NCBI GenBank assembly: GCA_900548195.1
Contig: URJQ01000022.1
Span: 1-26,863, forward strand
Source of the DNA: an uncultured Prevotella sp.
GTDB lineage: Bacteria; Bacteroidota; Bacteroidia; Bacteroidales; Bacteroidaceae
Length of the DNA stretch: 26,863 nt
Reading direction: 5' to 3'
Shown: one piece after another, positions 15,695 through 22,406 of the stretch
Position numbering within the stretch: position 1 is the stretch's first letter
Layout of the letters: each line of letters opens with the position of its first letter
Translations under genes and position numbers: made by a program
Notes under the pieces: model-generated
Seen by the model: only the letters and a program-made list of their open reading frames with translations
The model's database searches: none
Told to the model about the DNA's origin: nothing

Positions 15695-16843
15695 ATGAAA
15701 ATAAGAATCAACTGGAAATATTGCCTGCTTGTCATGGTGGATATAATTATATTTATCTACCTTGGCTTTGCTATGGTCTCATGGAATAAGCCCGATGAGG
15801 CCAATAAGGTGTGTATCAAGGTGGATATAAATATCGAGGATGAGAATGAAAACGGTTTCCTCAAGACGGCTGAGGTAAAACATCTCCTGGAATCCCACTC
15901 TCTTTACCCGCTCTCCAAGAAGGTAAAGGACATAAATACGCGTGGAATAGAAAACCTATTGCTGCATACTGCCTTTGTGAAAACGGCACAATGCTACATC
16001 ACTAACGAGGGATACGTCAATATTACCTTGACACAGCGCACACCAGTGATGAGAGTCAAAGCTGACAATGGGGATGATTACTACATCGATGACAATGGCG
16101 GAGTGATGCCAAACTCTCAATACACATCCGACATGATTATCGTAACGGGACATATTAGCAGGTATTTCGCATGCCGATACCTTAGTATTCTGGCAAAGGT
16201 AATCATGGATGATGACTTCTGGAGAAACCAGATAGAGCAGATAAATATGCTCAATGACCGCACGATAGAATTGGTGCCAAGAGTAGGAGAGCATATCATC
16301 AACATCGGAGAACTGCCTAATCACAGAAATAAGGAGCGCAGACAGCAGCTCGTCTCTGAGTTTGTGGCAAACCAACTTCATCGTATGGACCTCTTCTATC
16401 GCTATGGATTACAGGTGGCAGGATGGAATAAATATTCATATATCTTGCTCGAATACCCTAATCAGGTCATCTGTACACGCCGTGATTTGAGCAAGCATGC
16501 CAAGCCTATCCCTGTAGTCGTGCAGACACCACAACCTACAGACCAACCTTCTACCTCGTCAGCAGAGGATGGAAAGAAAGAGGATGCAGACAAAAAGCCT
16601 GCTGCCGAACCAAATAAGACAGAGGAAAAGGCAGATAAAAAGTCTGCTGTGAAGTCTGAGAACAAGCCTTCTTCCAAGTCAGAGAAGACAACCTCTAAGT
16701 CAGATAAGAAATCATCCAAATCGGAGAAGTCTTCTTCCAAGTCAGAAAAGTCTGTGGAAAAGAAGCAGGAAAAGAAAGACAAGAGCAAGAAAAAGTCTGA
16801 CGCAAAGAGTGAGAAATCTTCAACAAAAAAGTCAAAACATTAA
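15695..16843 (+). CDS. ftsQ: cell division protein FtsQ with long basic C-terminal tail
   Basis: This 382-residue bitopic protein sits between murC and ftsA, the FtsQ position. A short basic N-terminus leads to a membrane segment at about residues 9-27, then a POTRA-like and beta domain to about 270. FtsQ bridges early and late divisome proteins from the periplasmic side. From about residue 277 on, roughly 105 residues are almost only Lys, Ser, Glu, Asp, Thr and Ala, with repeated K-S-E-K and S-K-S-E-K units, strongly basic at the end. That tail would lie in the periplasm. It is absent from E. coli FtsQ (276 residues). The reading frame is continuous to the stop 15 bp before ftsA, so it does not look like a frameshift product. 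Confidence 0.88.
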   Translation: MKIRINWKYCLLVMVDIIIFIYLGFAMVSWNKPDEANKVCIKVDINIEDENENGFLKTAEVKHLLESHSLYPLSKKVKDINTRGIENLLLHTAFVKTAQCYITNEGYVNITLTQRTPVMRVKADNGDDYYIDDNGGVMPNSQYTSDMIIVTGHISRYFACRYLSILAKVIMDDDFWRNQIEQINMLNDRTIELVPRVGEHIINIGELPNHRNKERRQQLVSEFVANQLHRMDLFYRYGLQVAGWNKYSYILLEYPNQVICTRRDLSKHAKPIPVVVQTPQPTDQPSTSSAEDGKKEDADKKPAAEPNKTEEKADKKSAVKSENKPSSKSEKTTSKSDKKSSKSEKSSSKSEKSVEKKQEKKDKSKKKSDAKSEKSSTKKSKH

Positions 16844-16858
16844 AATTCTGATCAGTAT

Positions 16859-18298
16859 ATGCCTTCAAAGAATTTCATCGTAGCCATCGAACTTGGCTCA
16901 ACAAAGATTACTGGTATTGCCGGACAAAAGAACCATGACGGCAGTTTTACTGTCAATGCAGTAGTAAAAGAGGACTCTACCGCGTGCATCCGAAAGGGTG
17001 TTGTCTATAACGCTGACAAGACAGTGCAGTGTATTACCAATGTTATCTCCAGACTGAAGACCGCCATGAAGGCGGAGATAGCACAGGTATATGTCGGTGT
17101 GGGCGGACAGTCCATACACTCTGTGCGCAACGTTATGGTAAAAGACTTGGCTGACTCGGCTCTCGTCACTGCCGATATGGTCAATGAACTCATGGACAAT
17201 AACCGCGCAATGCAGTACAAGGACTTTGAAATTCTTGACGTTGTGGCGCAGGAATACAAGGTGGATAATCAGTACCAGCTTGAGCCTGTAGGCATAGAAT
17301 GCTCGCATCTTGAAGGCAATTTCCTGAATATTCTGCAGCGAAAGAAGCACTATCATAGTCTGAACAACTGCTTTGACCGTGCAGGAGTGAAGATAGCAGA
17401 GATGTATCTCGCTCCTATAGCCCTCGCTGACGGCGTCCTCACCGATACAGAAAAGCGCTCTGGCTGTATGCTCGTAGATATGGGAGCCGAGACTACCACC
17501 GTATTGGTATTCAGCAAGAATATCCTTCGTCATGTGGCAGTTATCCCATTGGGAGGCAATAACATCACTAAGGACATCGCTTCTCTGCAGATGGAGGAGT
17601 CTGATGCAGAGATAATGAAGCTCCGCCACGCTTCCGCATACACTGATAACAATGAGATTGATGCTTCTGTCAGTTACAATATCGACAATGAACGTAAGGT
17701 GGAGAGCCGTAAATTCATTGAGTTGGTAGAGGGACGTGTGCAGGAAATCGTACAGAATGTCTGGCATCAAGTGCCAGAAGAGCTCACAGACAAGCTCGTG
17801 GCTGGCATTATCCTCACCGGCGGAGCAAGCAATATGAAGAATATTGATGAGGCTTTCCGCAATCATACCCATATCGCTAAGGTGCGCATTGCCAAGAATG
17901 TGACATTCAAAGTTCACTCTTCAAGCACAGATGTGACTGCTTCCAATGGCATGATGAATACTATTCTCAGTATTCTGGCTAAGGGAGAAATCAACTGTGC
18001 CGGCCCTGAAGTCGTTCCACAGAAGGATATCTTCGATGCTAATCAGCCAGTTCCTGTTGCAGAAGACACTGCAAAACCAGCCAAGCCAGCAGAGGAACAG
18101 CCAGGAACAGGTAAGGTAAAGACTGCTACTGAGAAGGCTAAAGAAGAGGAAGAACGCCGTGTAGCAGAGGAAGCACGTAAGCAGCAGGAGGAAGAAGAGC
18201 GCAAGCAGCAGGAGAAGGAAGCTCGCGAAAAGAAGCCAGGAATAGGCAATAAACTGATGAATTGGATAAAGAACTTCGTAGCAGATGAAGATGAATAA
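16859..18298 (+). CDS. ftsA: cell division protein FtsA
   Basis: This 479-residue actin-like ATPase tethers FtsZ to the membrane. The N-terminal phosphate loop reads A-I-E-L-G-S-T-K-I, and later blocks are V-D-M-G-A-E-T-T-T and L-T-G-G-A-S-N-M. Residues from about 392 to 461 form an added linker rich in Pro, then Glu, Lys, Gln and Arg, likely a charged helix. The protein ends with I-G-N-K-L-M-N-W-I-K-N-F-V (about 462-474), a convincing amphipathic membrane-targeting helix. E. coli FtsA has 420 residues; the extra length is the linker. It lies 15 bp after ftsQ and 42 bp before ftsZ. Confidence 0.96.
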   Translation: MPSKNFIVAIELGSTKITGIAGQKNHDGSFTVNAVVKEDSTACIRKGVVYNADKTVQCITNVISRLKTAMKAEIAQVYVGVGGQSIHSVRNVMVKDLADSALVTADMVNELMDNNRAMQYKDFEILDVVAQEYKVDNQYQLEPVGIECSHLEGNFLNILQRKKHYHSLNNCFDRAGVKIAEMYLAPIALADGVLTDTEKRSGCMLVDMGAETTTVLVFSKNILRHVAVIPLGGNNITKDIASLQMEESDAEIMKLRHASAYTDNNEIDASVSYNIDNERKVESRKFIELVEGRVQEIVQNVWHQVPEELTDKLVAGIILTGGASNMKNIDEAFRNHTHIAKVRIAKNVTFKVHSSSTDVTASNGMMNTILSILAKGEINCAGPEVVPQKDIFDANQPVPVAEDTAKPAKPAEEQPGTGKVKTATEKAKEEEERRVAEEARKQQEEEERKQQEKEAREKKPGIGNKLMNWIKNFVADEDE

Positions 18299-18340
18299 TC
18301 ATCTACACATATATATATAATAGTTAAGAATCGTAATAAT

Positions 18341-19669
18341 ATGGCAGAATATAAAAACAATATCCTCGACTTTGGCGAGGAAGATAAAGACAATAGCATC
18401 ATCAAGGTCATTGGTGTAGGTGGTGGTGGTGGAAACGCTGTCAACCATATGTATCGTGAAGGCATACATGATGTGACATTTGTGCTCTGCAATACCGACG
18501 CTCAGGCGCTGAATGATTCGCCAGTTCCGGTGCATTTGCAGTTGGGAAAGGAAGGCCTCGGAGCAGGCAATCGTCCTGAAAAGGCACGCGAAGCTGCTGA
18601 AGAAACCCTCGACGAGATACATCGTATGCTCGATGATGGTACGAAGATGACATTCATTACCGCAGGTATGGGTGGCGGAACAGGTACTGGTGCTGCTCCT
18701 GTCATTGCCCGCGAGTCAAAGAGCATGGGCATTCTTACCGTTGGTATCGTGACTATTCCTTTCCGTTTTGAAGGCGCGAGAAAGATAGATCAGGCACTCG
18801 ACGGTGTAGAAGAGATGGCTAAGAATGTCGATGCACTCCTCGTTATCAATAATGAAAGACTGCGTCGTATCTACGGTGAGCTCCCTATCTTGAAGGCATT
18901 TGGCAAAGCAGACGACACTCTCAGCGTGGCAGCAAAGAGTATTGCTGAGATTATCACAGTGCATGGACTTATCAATCTCGACTTCAATGACGTGAAGACT
19001 GTGCTCAAGGACGGCGGTGTAGCAATCATGAGTACAGGATATGGCGAGGGCGATGGACGCGTAAGACACGCTATAGACGATGCTCTCAACTCACCATTGC
19101 TCAATGATAACGATATTTTCAATGCCAAGCGCATTCTGCTCTCTATCTCTTTCCACAGTAATGACAAGGATTGTCAGGGACTGATGATGGACGAAATGGG
19201 TGACGTCAATGACTTTATGGACAAGTTTGGACGTGACTTTGAAATCAAATGGGGACTTGCCCTCGACCCAACTCTTGGCGAAAAGGTGAAAGTCACCATC
19301 CTTGCTACTGGCTTTGGCATCAATGATATAGATGGAATGACAACGCATCGTCGTACTCATCAGAGTCAGGAAGAATTGGCAAGACAGGCTGCTGAGGAAG
19401 AAATACGTAACAGAAGACGTGAGCGTCGCGACCATTATTACGGTCCTAATGAGAATAATCCTCAATATAAGAACCGCCCACAGATATTCCTCTTTGAGCC
19501 GGAAGACCTCGATAACGAAGATATTATCCTCCAGGTGGAGAATATTCCTACTTCTAAACGTACACGCCAGCAGTTGGAAGAGCTTCGCCGTCTCTCACTC
19601 ACCACTCAGATTATGCCGGAAGAGACTGCACAAAGCAGTAACACTACGCCGGATATAATCTGCTTCTAA
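18341..19669 (+). CDS. ftsZ: cell division GTPase FtsZ
   Basis: This 442-residue tubulin homologue forms the Z ring. The nucleotide-binding start G-V-G-G-G-G-G-N-A-V-N and the signature G-G-G-T-G-T-G (residues 111-117) are intact, as are the N-x-D-F-N-D-V and I-L-A-T-G-F blocks. After the core (about residue 330) comes an Arg/Glu-rich then Asn/Pro-rich linker. A motif I-P-T-S-K-R at residues 402-407 resembles the conserved C-terminal peptide (I-P-x-x-x-R) that binds FtsA, but it is followed by another 35 residues ending D-I-I-C-F. It is the last gene of the compact division cluster. Confidence 0.98.
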   Translation: MAEYKNNILDFGEEDKDNSIIKVIGVGGGGGNAVNHMYREGIHDVTFVLCNTDAQALNDSPVPVHLQLGKEGLGAGNRPEKAREAAEETLDEIHRMLDDGTKMTFITAGMGGGTGTGAAPVIARESKSMGILTVGIVTIPFRFEGARKIDQALDGVEEMAKNVDALLVINNERLRRIYGELPILKAFGKADDTLSVAAKSIAEIITVHGLINLDFNDVKTVLKDGGVAIMSTGYGEGDGRVRHAIDDALNSPLLNDNDIFNAKRILLSISFHSNDKDCQGLMMDEMGDVNDFMDKFGRDFEIKWGLALDPTLGEKVKVTILATGFGINDIDGMTTHRRTHQSQEELARQAAEEEIRNRRRERRDHYYGPNENNPQYKNRPQIFLFEPEDLDNEDIILQVENIPTSKRTRQQLEELRRLSLTTQIMPEETAQSSNTTPDIICF

Positions 19670-19686
19670 AGGCAAAAAGAAGGCTG

Positions 19687-19721
19687 ATATCCATGCTTTT
19701 ACAACGTGAGAGCGTGGATAT
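19687..19721 (+). promoter_or_regulatory. hairpin downstream of ftsZ
   Basis: ATATCCATGCT (19687-19697) pairs with AGCGTGGATAT (19711-19721), 11 bp with one G-T, closing a 13-nt loop. The right arm is the first half of the tandem repeat that follows. No T-run follows on the plus strand, so termination is unproven. Confidence 0.45.
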
Positions 19722-19773
19722 AATAAGATAAAGCGTGGATATAATAAGATAAAGCGTGAATATAATAAGATAA
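19711..19773 (+). repeat. three-copy tandem repeat, 21-bp period
   Basis: Three units start at 19711, 19732 and 19753. Each reads AGCGTGRATATAATAAG followed by ATAA; units 1 and 2 are identical and unit 3 has one change (GGA to GAA). The array fills the middle of the ftsZ-yqeY gap. The period is two helical turns, as in the separate 22-bp array before mraZ. Confidence 0.85.
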
Positions 19774-19805
19774 AATGTAAGTTGAACCTTTAAATATATA
19801 CAGTT

Positions 19806-20252
19806 ATGTTGTTCGATCAGATTAGTAATGATATCAAGGAAGCAATGAAGGCACGCGATAAGGTGCGCCTCGAAGCATTGCGTAACATTAAGAAAGTGTT
19901 CATCGAAGCAAAGACAGCGCCAGGTGCTAACGATACTCTCGAAGATGCACAGGCACTCAAGATACTCCAGAAACTTGCCAAGCAGGGTCATGATTCTGCT
20001 GATCTCTATACCTCACAGAATCGTCCAGACCTCGCAGAAGAGGAGATGGCACAGGTCAATGTGATAGAGTCTTACCTCCCAAAGCAGATGTCTGAGGAAG
20101 AAATAGAGGCTGTGGTCAAGGAGATTATTGCGCAGACTGGTGCCCAGAGCATGAAGGAAATGGGCAAAGTGATGGGCATTGCGAGCAAGCAACTCGCTGG
20201 CAAGGCTGATGGAAAGAAGATTTCCGAAATCGTAAAGAAGCTTTTGGCGTAA
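19806..20252 (+). CDS. yqeY: GatB/YqeY-domain protein
   Basis: This 148-residue protein matches the YqeY family, a helical protein related to the tail domain of GatB in the amidotransferase that makes Gln-tRNA or Asn-tRNA. Visible family features are L-x-x-Q-I-x-x-D-I-K-E-A-M-K-A-R-D near the N-terminus, the E-x-x-Q-V-x-V-I-E-S-Y-L-P-x-Q-M block, and a C-terminal K-A-D-G-K-x-I-S-x-I-V-K-x-L helix. A role in tRNA-dependent amidation is suggested by the domain but not shown for stand-alone YqeY. It follows ftsZ by 136 bp; I recall this adjacency from other Bacteroidales. Confidence 0.92.
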   Translation: MLFDQISNDIKEAMKARDKVRLEALRNIKKVFIEAKTAPGANDTLEDAQALKILQKLAKQGHDSADLYTSQNRPDLAEEEMAQVNVIESYLPKQMSEEEIEAVVKEIIAQTGAQSMKEMGKVMGIASKQLAGKADGKKISEIVKKLLA

Positions 20253-20272
20253 GTAAGTGATAATAATCATAG

Positions 20273-20314
20273 GTAGATGGTTAAGGATATTCGTGTGATT
20301 CTTTAGCCATCTAC
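20273..20314 (+). promoter_or_regulatory. strong hairpin between yqeY and dgt
   Basis: Bases 20273-20287 pair with 20300-20314 over 15 bp with two G-T pairs and no bulge, closing a 12-nt loop. It lies 21 bp after the yqeY stop. It is the longest uninterrupted stem I found in the window. TGAGCG rather than a T-run follows, so it would be a factor-dependent terminator, a 3'-end stabiliser, or a leader element of dgt, which begins 28 bp later. Confidence 0.6.
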
Positions 20315-20341
20315 TGAGCGTGAAACCTTACATCGTATCGC

Positions 20342-21679
20342 ATGAACTGGCAACAACTCATATCCACAAAGCGCCTCGGACAAGAGAATCGCCACACGGA
20401 GCGTCATGATGACCGCTCTGAATTTAAGAGAGACTATGACCGTCTCATTTTCTCTGCACCGTTTCGCCGACTGCAAAACAAGACGCAGGTGTTCCCTTTG
20501 CCGGGAAGTATCTTCGTCCATAACCGCCTTACGCACAGTCTTGAGGTGGCAAGTGTCGGTATGTCCCTTGGCAATGACGTGGCAAGGAATGTGATACGGC
20601 GCCATCCGGAATTTGCCGGAACGCTGATAGAAGAGATTGGTACGGTGGTGGCTACGGCGTGCTTAGCGCATGATATGGGCAATCCTCCTTTCGGACATTC
20701 AGGAGAGAAAGCACTCCAGACATTCTTTACGGAAGGAAAAGGCGCGGCTCTCAAGCCGTTGCTCAATCGTGATTTCTGGGATGATATCACGCATTTCGAA
20801 GGCAATGCCAATGCTTTCCGCCTCCTTACTCATCGCTTTTGTGGCAGAAGAAAGGGCGGTTTTGTCATGACTTACACGATGCTCGCATCCATAGTGAAGT
20901 ATCCTTTCGCCTCTTCATGTGCAGGAAGTCATGGTAAATTCGGCTTTTTCAGCACCGAGAAGGAATTCTTCCGTCGTGTGGCAGAGGAATTAGGTATGAA
21001 GCGCCTGAGCGATGATGGCGAACCATTGCGTTATGCTCGTCATCCATTAGTTTATCTGGTAGAGGCAGCCGACGATATTTGCTATGAGATAATGGATATC
21101 GAAGATGCCCATAAGCTCAAGATTCTATCGTTTGAAGAGACAAAAGATCTATTGCTCGGTTTCTTTGAAGACGATGTGAAAGCAAGCATCTTAAAGAGAA
21201 TCCAGGACGAAGAATTGACCGATGACAATGAGCAGGTGGTCTATATGCGAGCTTGTGTGATAGGAAAACTGGAGAATGTATGTGCAGAAGCCTTCCTGAA
21301 ACATGAGCAGGAAATACTTGATGGTACATTCGAAGGTGAACTCATCGACCATGTGAACGAGCGAGAACGATTGGCATATCAGCGTTGTACAGAGACGGCA
21401 TACGCGAAAATATATCGCAGTAAGCCTGTTCTCGACATAGAGTTGGCTGGTTATCACATCATCAATACGCTGATGGAGCAGATGACAGAGGCGGCGGTGC
21501 ATCCTGAAAGGTTTTATTCTAAGCAACTATTGCGCAGGGTAAGCAGTCAGTATGACATCAATTCTGATGATCTTGAGACGCGTATTATGGCTGTAATTGA
21601 CTTCGTAAGTGGCATGACGGACGTCTTCGCCCTCGATTTTTATCAGAAGCTCAACGGTACCAGTCTCCCAATAGTGTAA
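20342..21679 (+). CDS. dgt: deoxyguanosinetriphosphate triphosphohydrolase (dGTPase)
   Basis: This 445-residue HD-superfamily enzyme splits dGTP into deoxyguanosine and triphosphate, lowering the dGTP pool. The metal-binding residues are visible: His65 in T-H-S-L-E-V, His110-Asp111 in A-H-D-M-G-N-P-P-F-G-H-S-G, and the late Asp in E-A-A-D-D-I-C-Y (residues 244-245). R-L-Q-N-K-T-Q-V near residue 45 is typical of this subfamily. It is 60 residues shorter than E. coli Dgt (505), within the range of the shorter dGTPase-like type. The next gene, dut, also trims a dNTP, so the two form a nucleotide-pool pair. Other dNTPs may be substrates, which sequence cannot settle. Confidence 0.94.
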   Translation: MNWQQLISTKRLGQENRHTERHDDRSEFKRDYDRLIFSAPFRRLQNKTQVFPLPGSIFVHNRLTHSLEVASVGMSLGNDVARNVIRRHPEFAGTLIEEIGTVVATACLAHDMGNPPFGHSGEKALQTFFTEGKGAALKPLLNRDFWDDITHFEGNANAFRLLTHRFCGRRKGGFVMTYTMLASIVKYPFASSCAGSHGKFGFFSTEKEFFRRVAEELGMKRLSDDGEPLRYARHPLVYLVEAADDICYEIMDIEDAHKLKILSFEETKDLLLGFFEDDVKASILKRIQDEELTDDNEQVVYMRACVIGKLENVCAEAFLKHEQEILDGTFEGELIDHVNERERLAYQRCTETAYAKIYRSKPVLDIELAGYHIINTLMEQMTEAAVHPERFYSKQLLRRVSSQYDINSDDLETRIMAVIDFVSGMTDVFALDFYQKLNGTSLPIV

Positions 21680-21690
21680 TAATAGTCTCA

Positions 21691-21722
21691 AACTGCGTCA
21701 GCGCGATTTTTCACTTTTCACT
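21691..21722 (+). repeat. dispersed 32-bp repeat, copy 1
   Basis: A 32-bp block starting AACTGCGTCAGCGCGATTTT and continuing into TCACTTTTCACT is identical to 26812-26843. A shortened version (GCGATTTTTCACTTTTCACT, preceded by CGCGT) follows at about 21735-21754. Both full copies lie right after a gene end. A short GCG-TCAG-CGC hairpin followed by five T gives a weakly terminator-like look. Confidence 0.8.
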
Positions 21723-21770
21723 TGATAACCGCGTGCGATTTTTCACTTTTCACTAAAAGAAACGTAACTC

Positions 21771-21803
21771 CCATTCTTCATTCTTCATTCTACATTCTTC
21801 ATT
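21771..21803 (+). repeat. CATTCTT(C) short tandem repeat before dut
   Basis: Four CATTCTTCATT-like units follow in a row (one with a CTACATT variant) directly ahead of the A-rich dut leader. The units are 6-8 bp and could change in number by slippage. No promoter element is recognisable in the dgt-dut gap. Confidence 0.6.
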
Positions 21804-21812
21804 TAATAAAAA

Positions 21813-22250
21813 ATGCTACAAGTAAAAGTAATAAATAAAGGTTCTCAGCCTCTCCCAGAGTACGCCACTCCACAGAGCGCAGGCATGGACTTGCGTGCAA
21901 ATATCACCGAACCAATCACGCTTCAGCCATTGGAGCGCCGTCTGATTCCTACAGGATTGCACATCGCTCTGCCAGTAGGCTATGAGGCACAGATACGTCC
22001 ACGCAGCGGTCTCGCATTGAAGCATGGCATCACAGTGCTCAATACTCCAGGCACAGTGGATGCAGATTACCGTGGCGAACTGATGACATTGCTCGTCAAT
22101 CTCTCGCAAGAGCCATTCGTAATCAATCCAGGAGAACGCATAGCCCAGATGGTTGTGGCTCGTCATGAGCAGGTGGAATTCACCGTTGTCGAAGAACTCG
22201 ACGAGACAGAGCGTGGCGATGGAGGCTACGGACATACCGGAACGAAGTAA
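21813..22250 (+). CDS. dut: dUTP diphosphatase (dUTPase)
   Basis: This 145-residue protein is a trimeric dUTPase, hydrolysing dUTP to dUMP and pyrophosphate, which keeps uracil out of DNA and feeds dTMP synthesis. All five family motifs are present in order: S-A-G-M-D-L-R-A, R-P-R-S-G-L-A, N-T-P-G-T-V-D-A-D-Y-R-G-E, G-E-R-I-A-Q-M-V, and the C-terminal arm R-G-D-G-G-Y-G-H-T-G. The last normally reads G-G-F-G-S-T-G, so Phe is Tyr and Ser is His here. Length is typical. A long A-rich leader precedes the ATG. Confidence 0.97.
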   Translation: MLQVKVINKGSQPLPEYATPQSAGMDLRANITEPITLQPLERRLIPTGLHIALPVGYEAQIRPRSGLALKHGITVLNTPGTVDADYRGELMTLLVNLSQEPFVINPGERIAQMVVARHEQVEFTVVEELDETERGDGGYGHTGTK

Positions 22251-22306
22251 TCATCCAGCGTTCTGGGCAATGTAGATGATAGATTTCATTTCATAAAAGT
22301 AGGCTT

Positions 22307-22385
22307 TCAGGATTATTTTTGAGAGAATGAGAAACATAGATAATTATCTATTCATTATCAAAATAATCTTGATTGCCCTCTCAAA
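22307..22385 (+). promoter_or_regulatory. nested inverted repeats in the leader of the TPR gene
   Basis: An outer stem pairs 22307-22319 with 22360-22372 (13 bp, one G-T). Inside are a perfect 16-bp palindrome ATAGATAATTATCTAT (22336-22351) and a flanking AATGA/TCATT pair (22326-22330, 22352-22356). A further pair, TTTGAGAG (22318-22325) with CTCTCAAA (22378-22385), overlaps the outer stem by two bases, so the two are alternatives or form a pseudoknot. It ends 21 bp before the ATG. It could be an operator or a folded RNA leader; no known family is recognised. Confidence 0.6.
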
Positions 22386-22406
22386 GCATAATAGACATAG
22401 AAGACA

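Noticed and set aside
16898..17917. A 339-codon ORF opposite ftsA.
   Set aside because: It lies wholly antisense to a clear FtsA gene; its Cys/His/Leu-rich translation has no recognisable family. Long antisense frames are common here because of codon bias.
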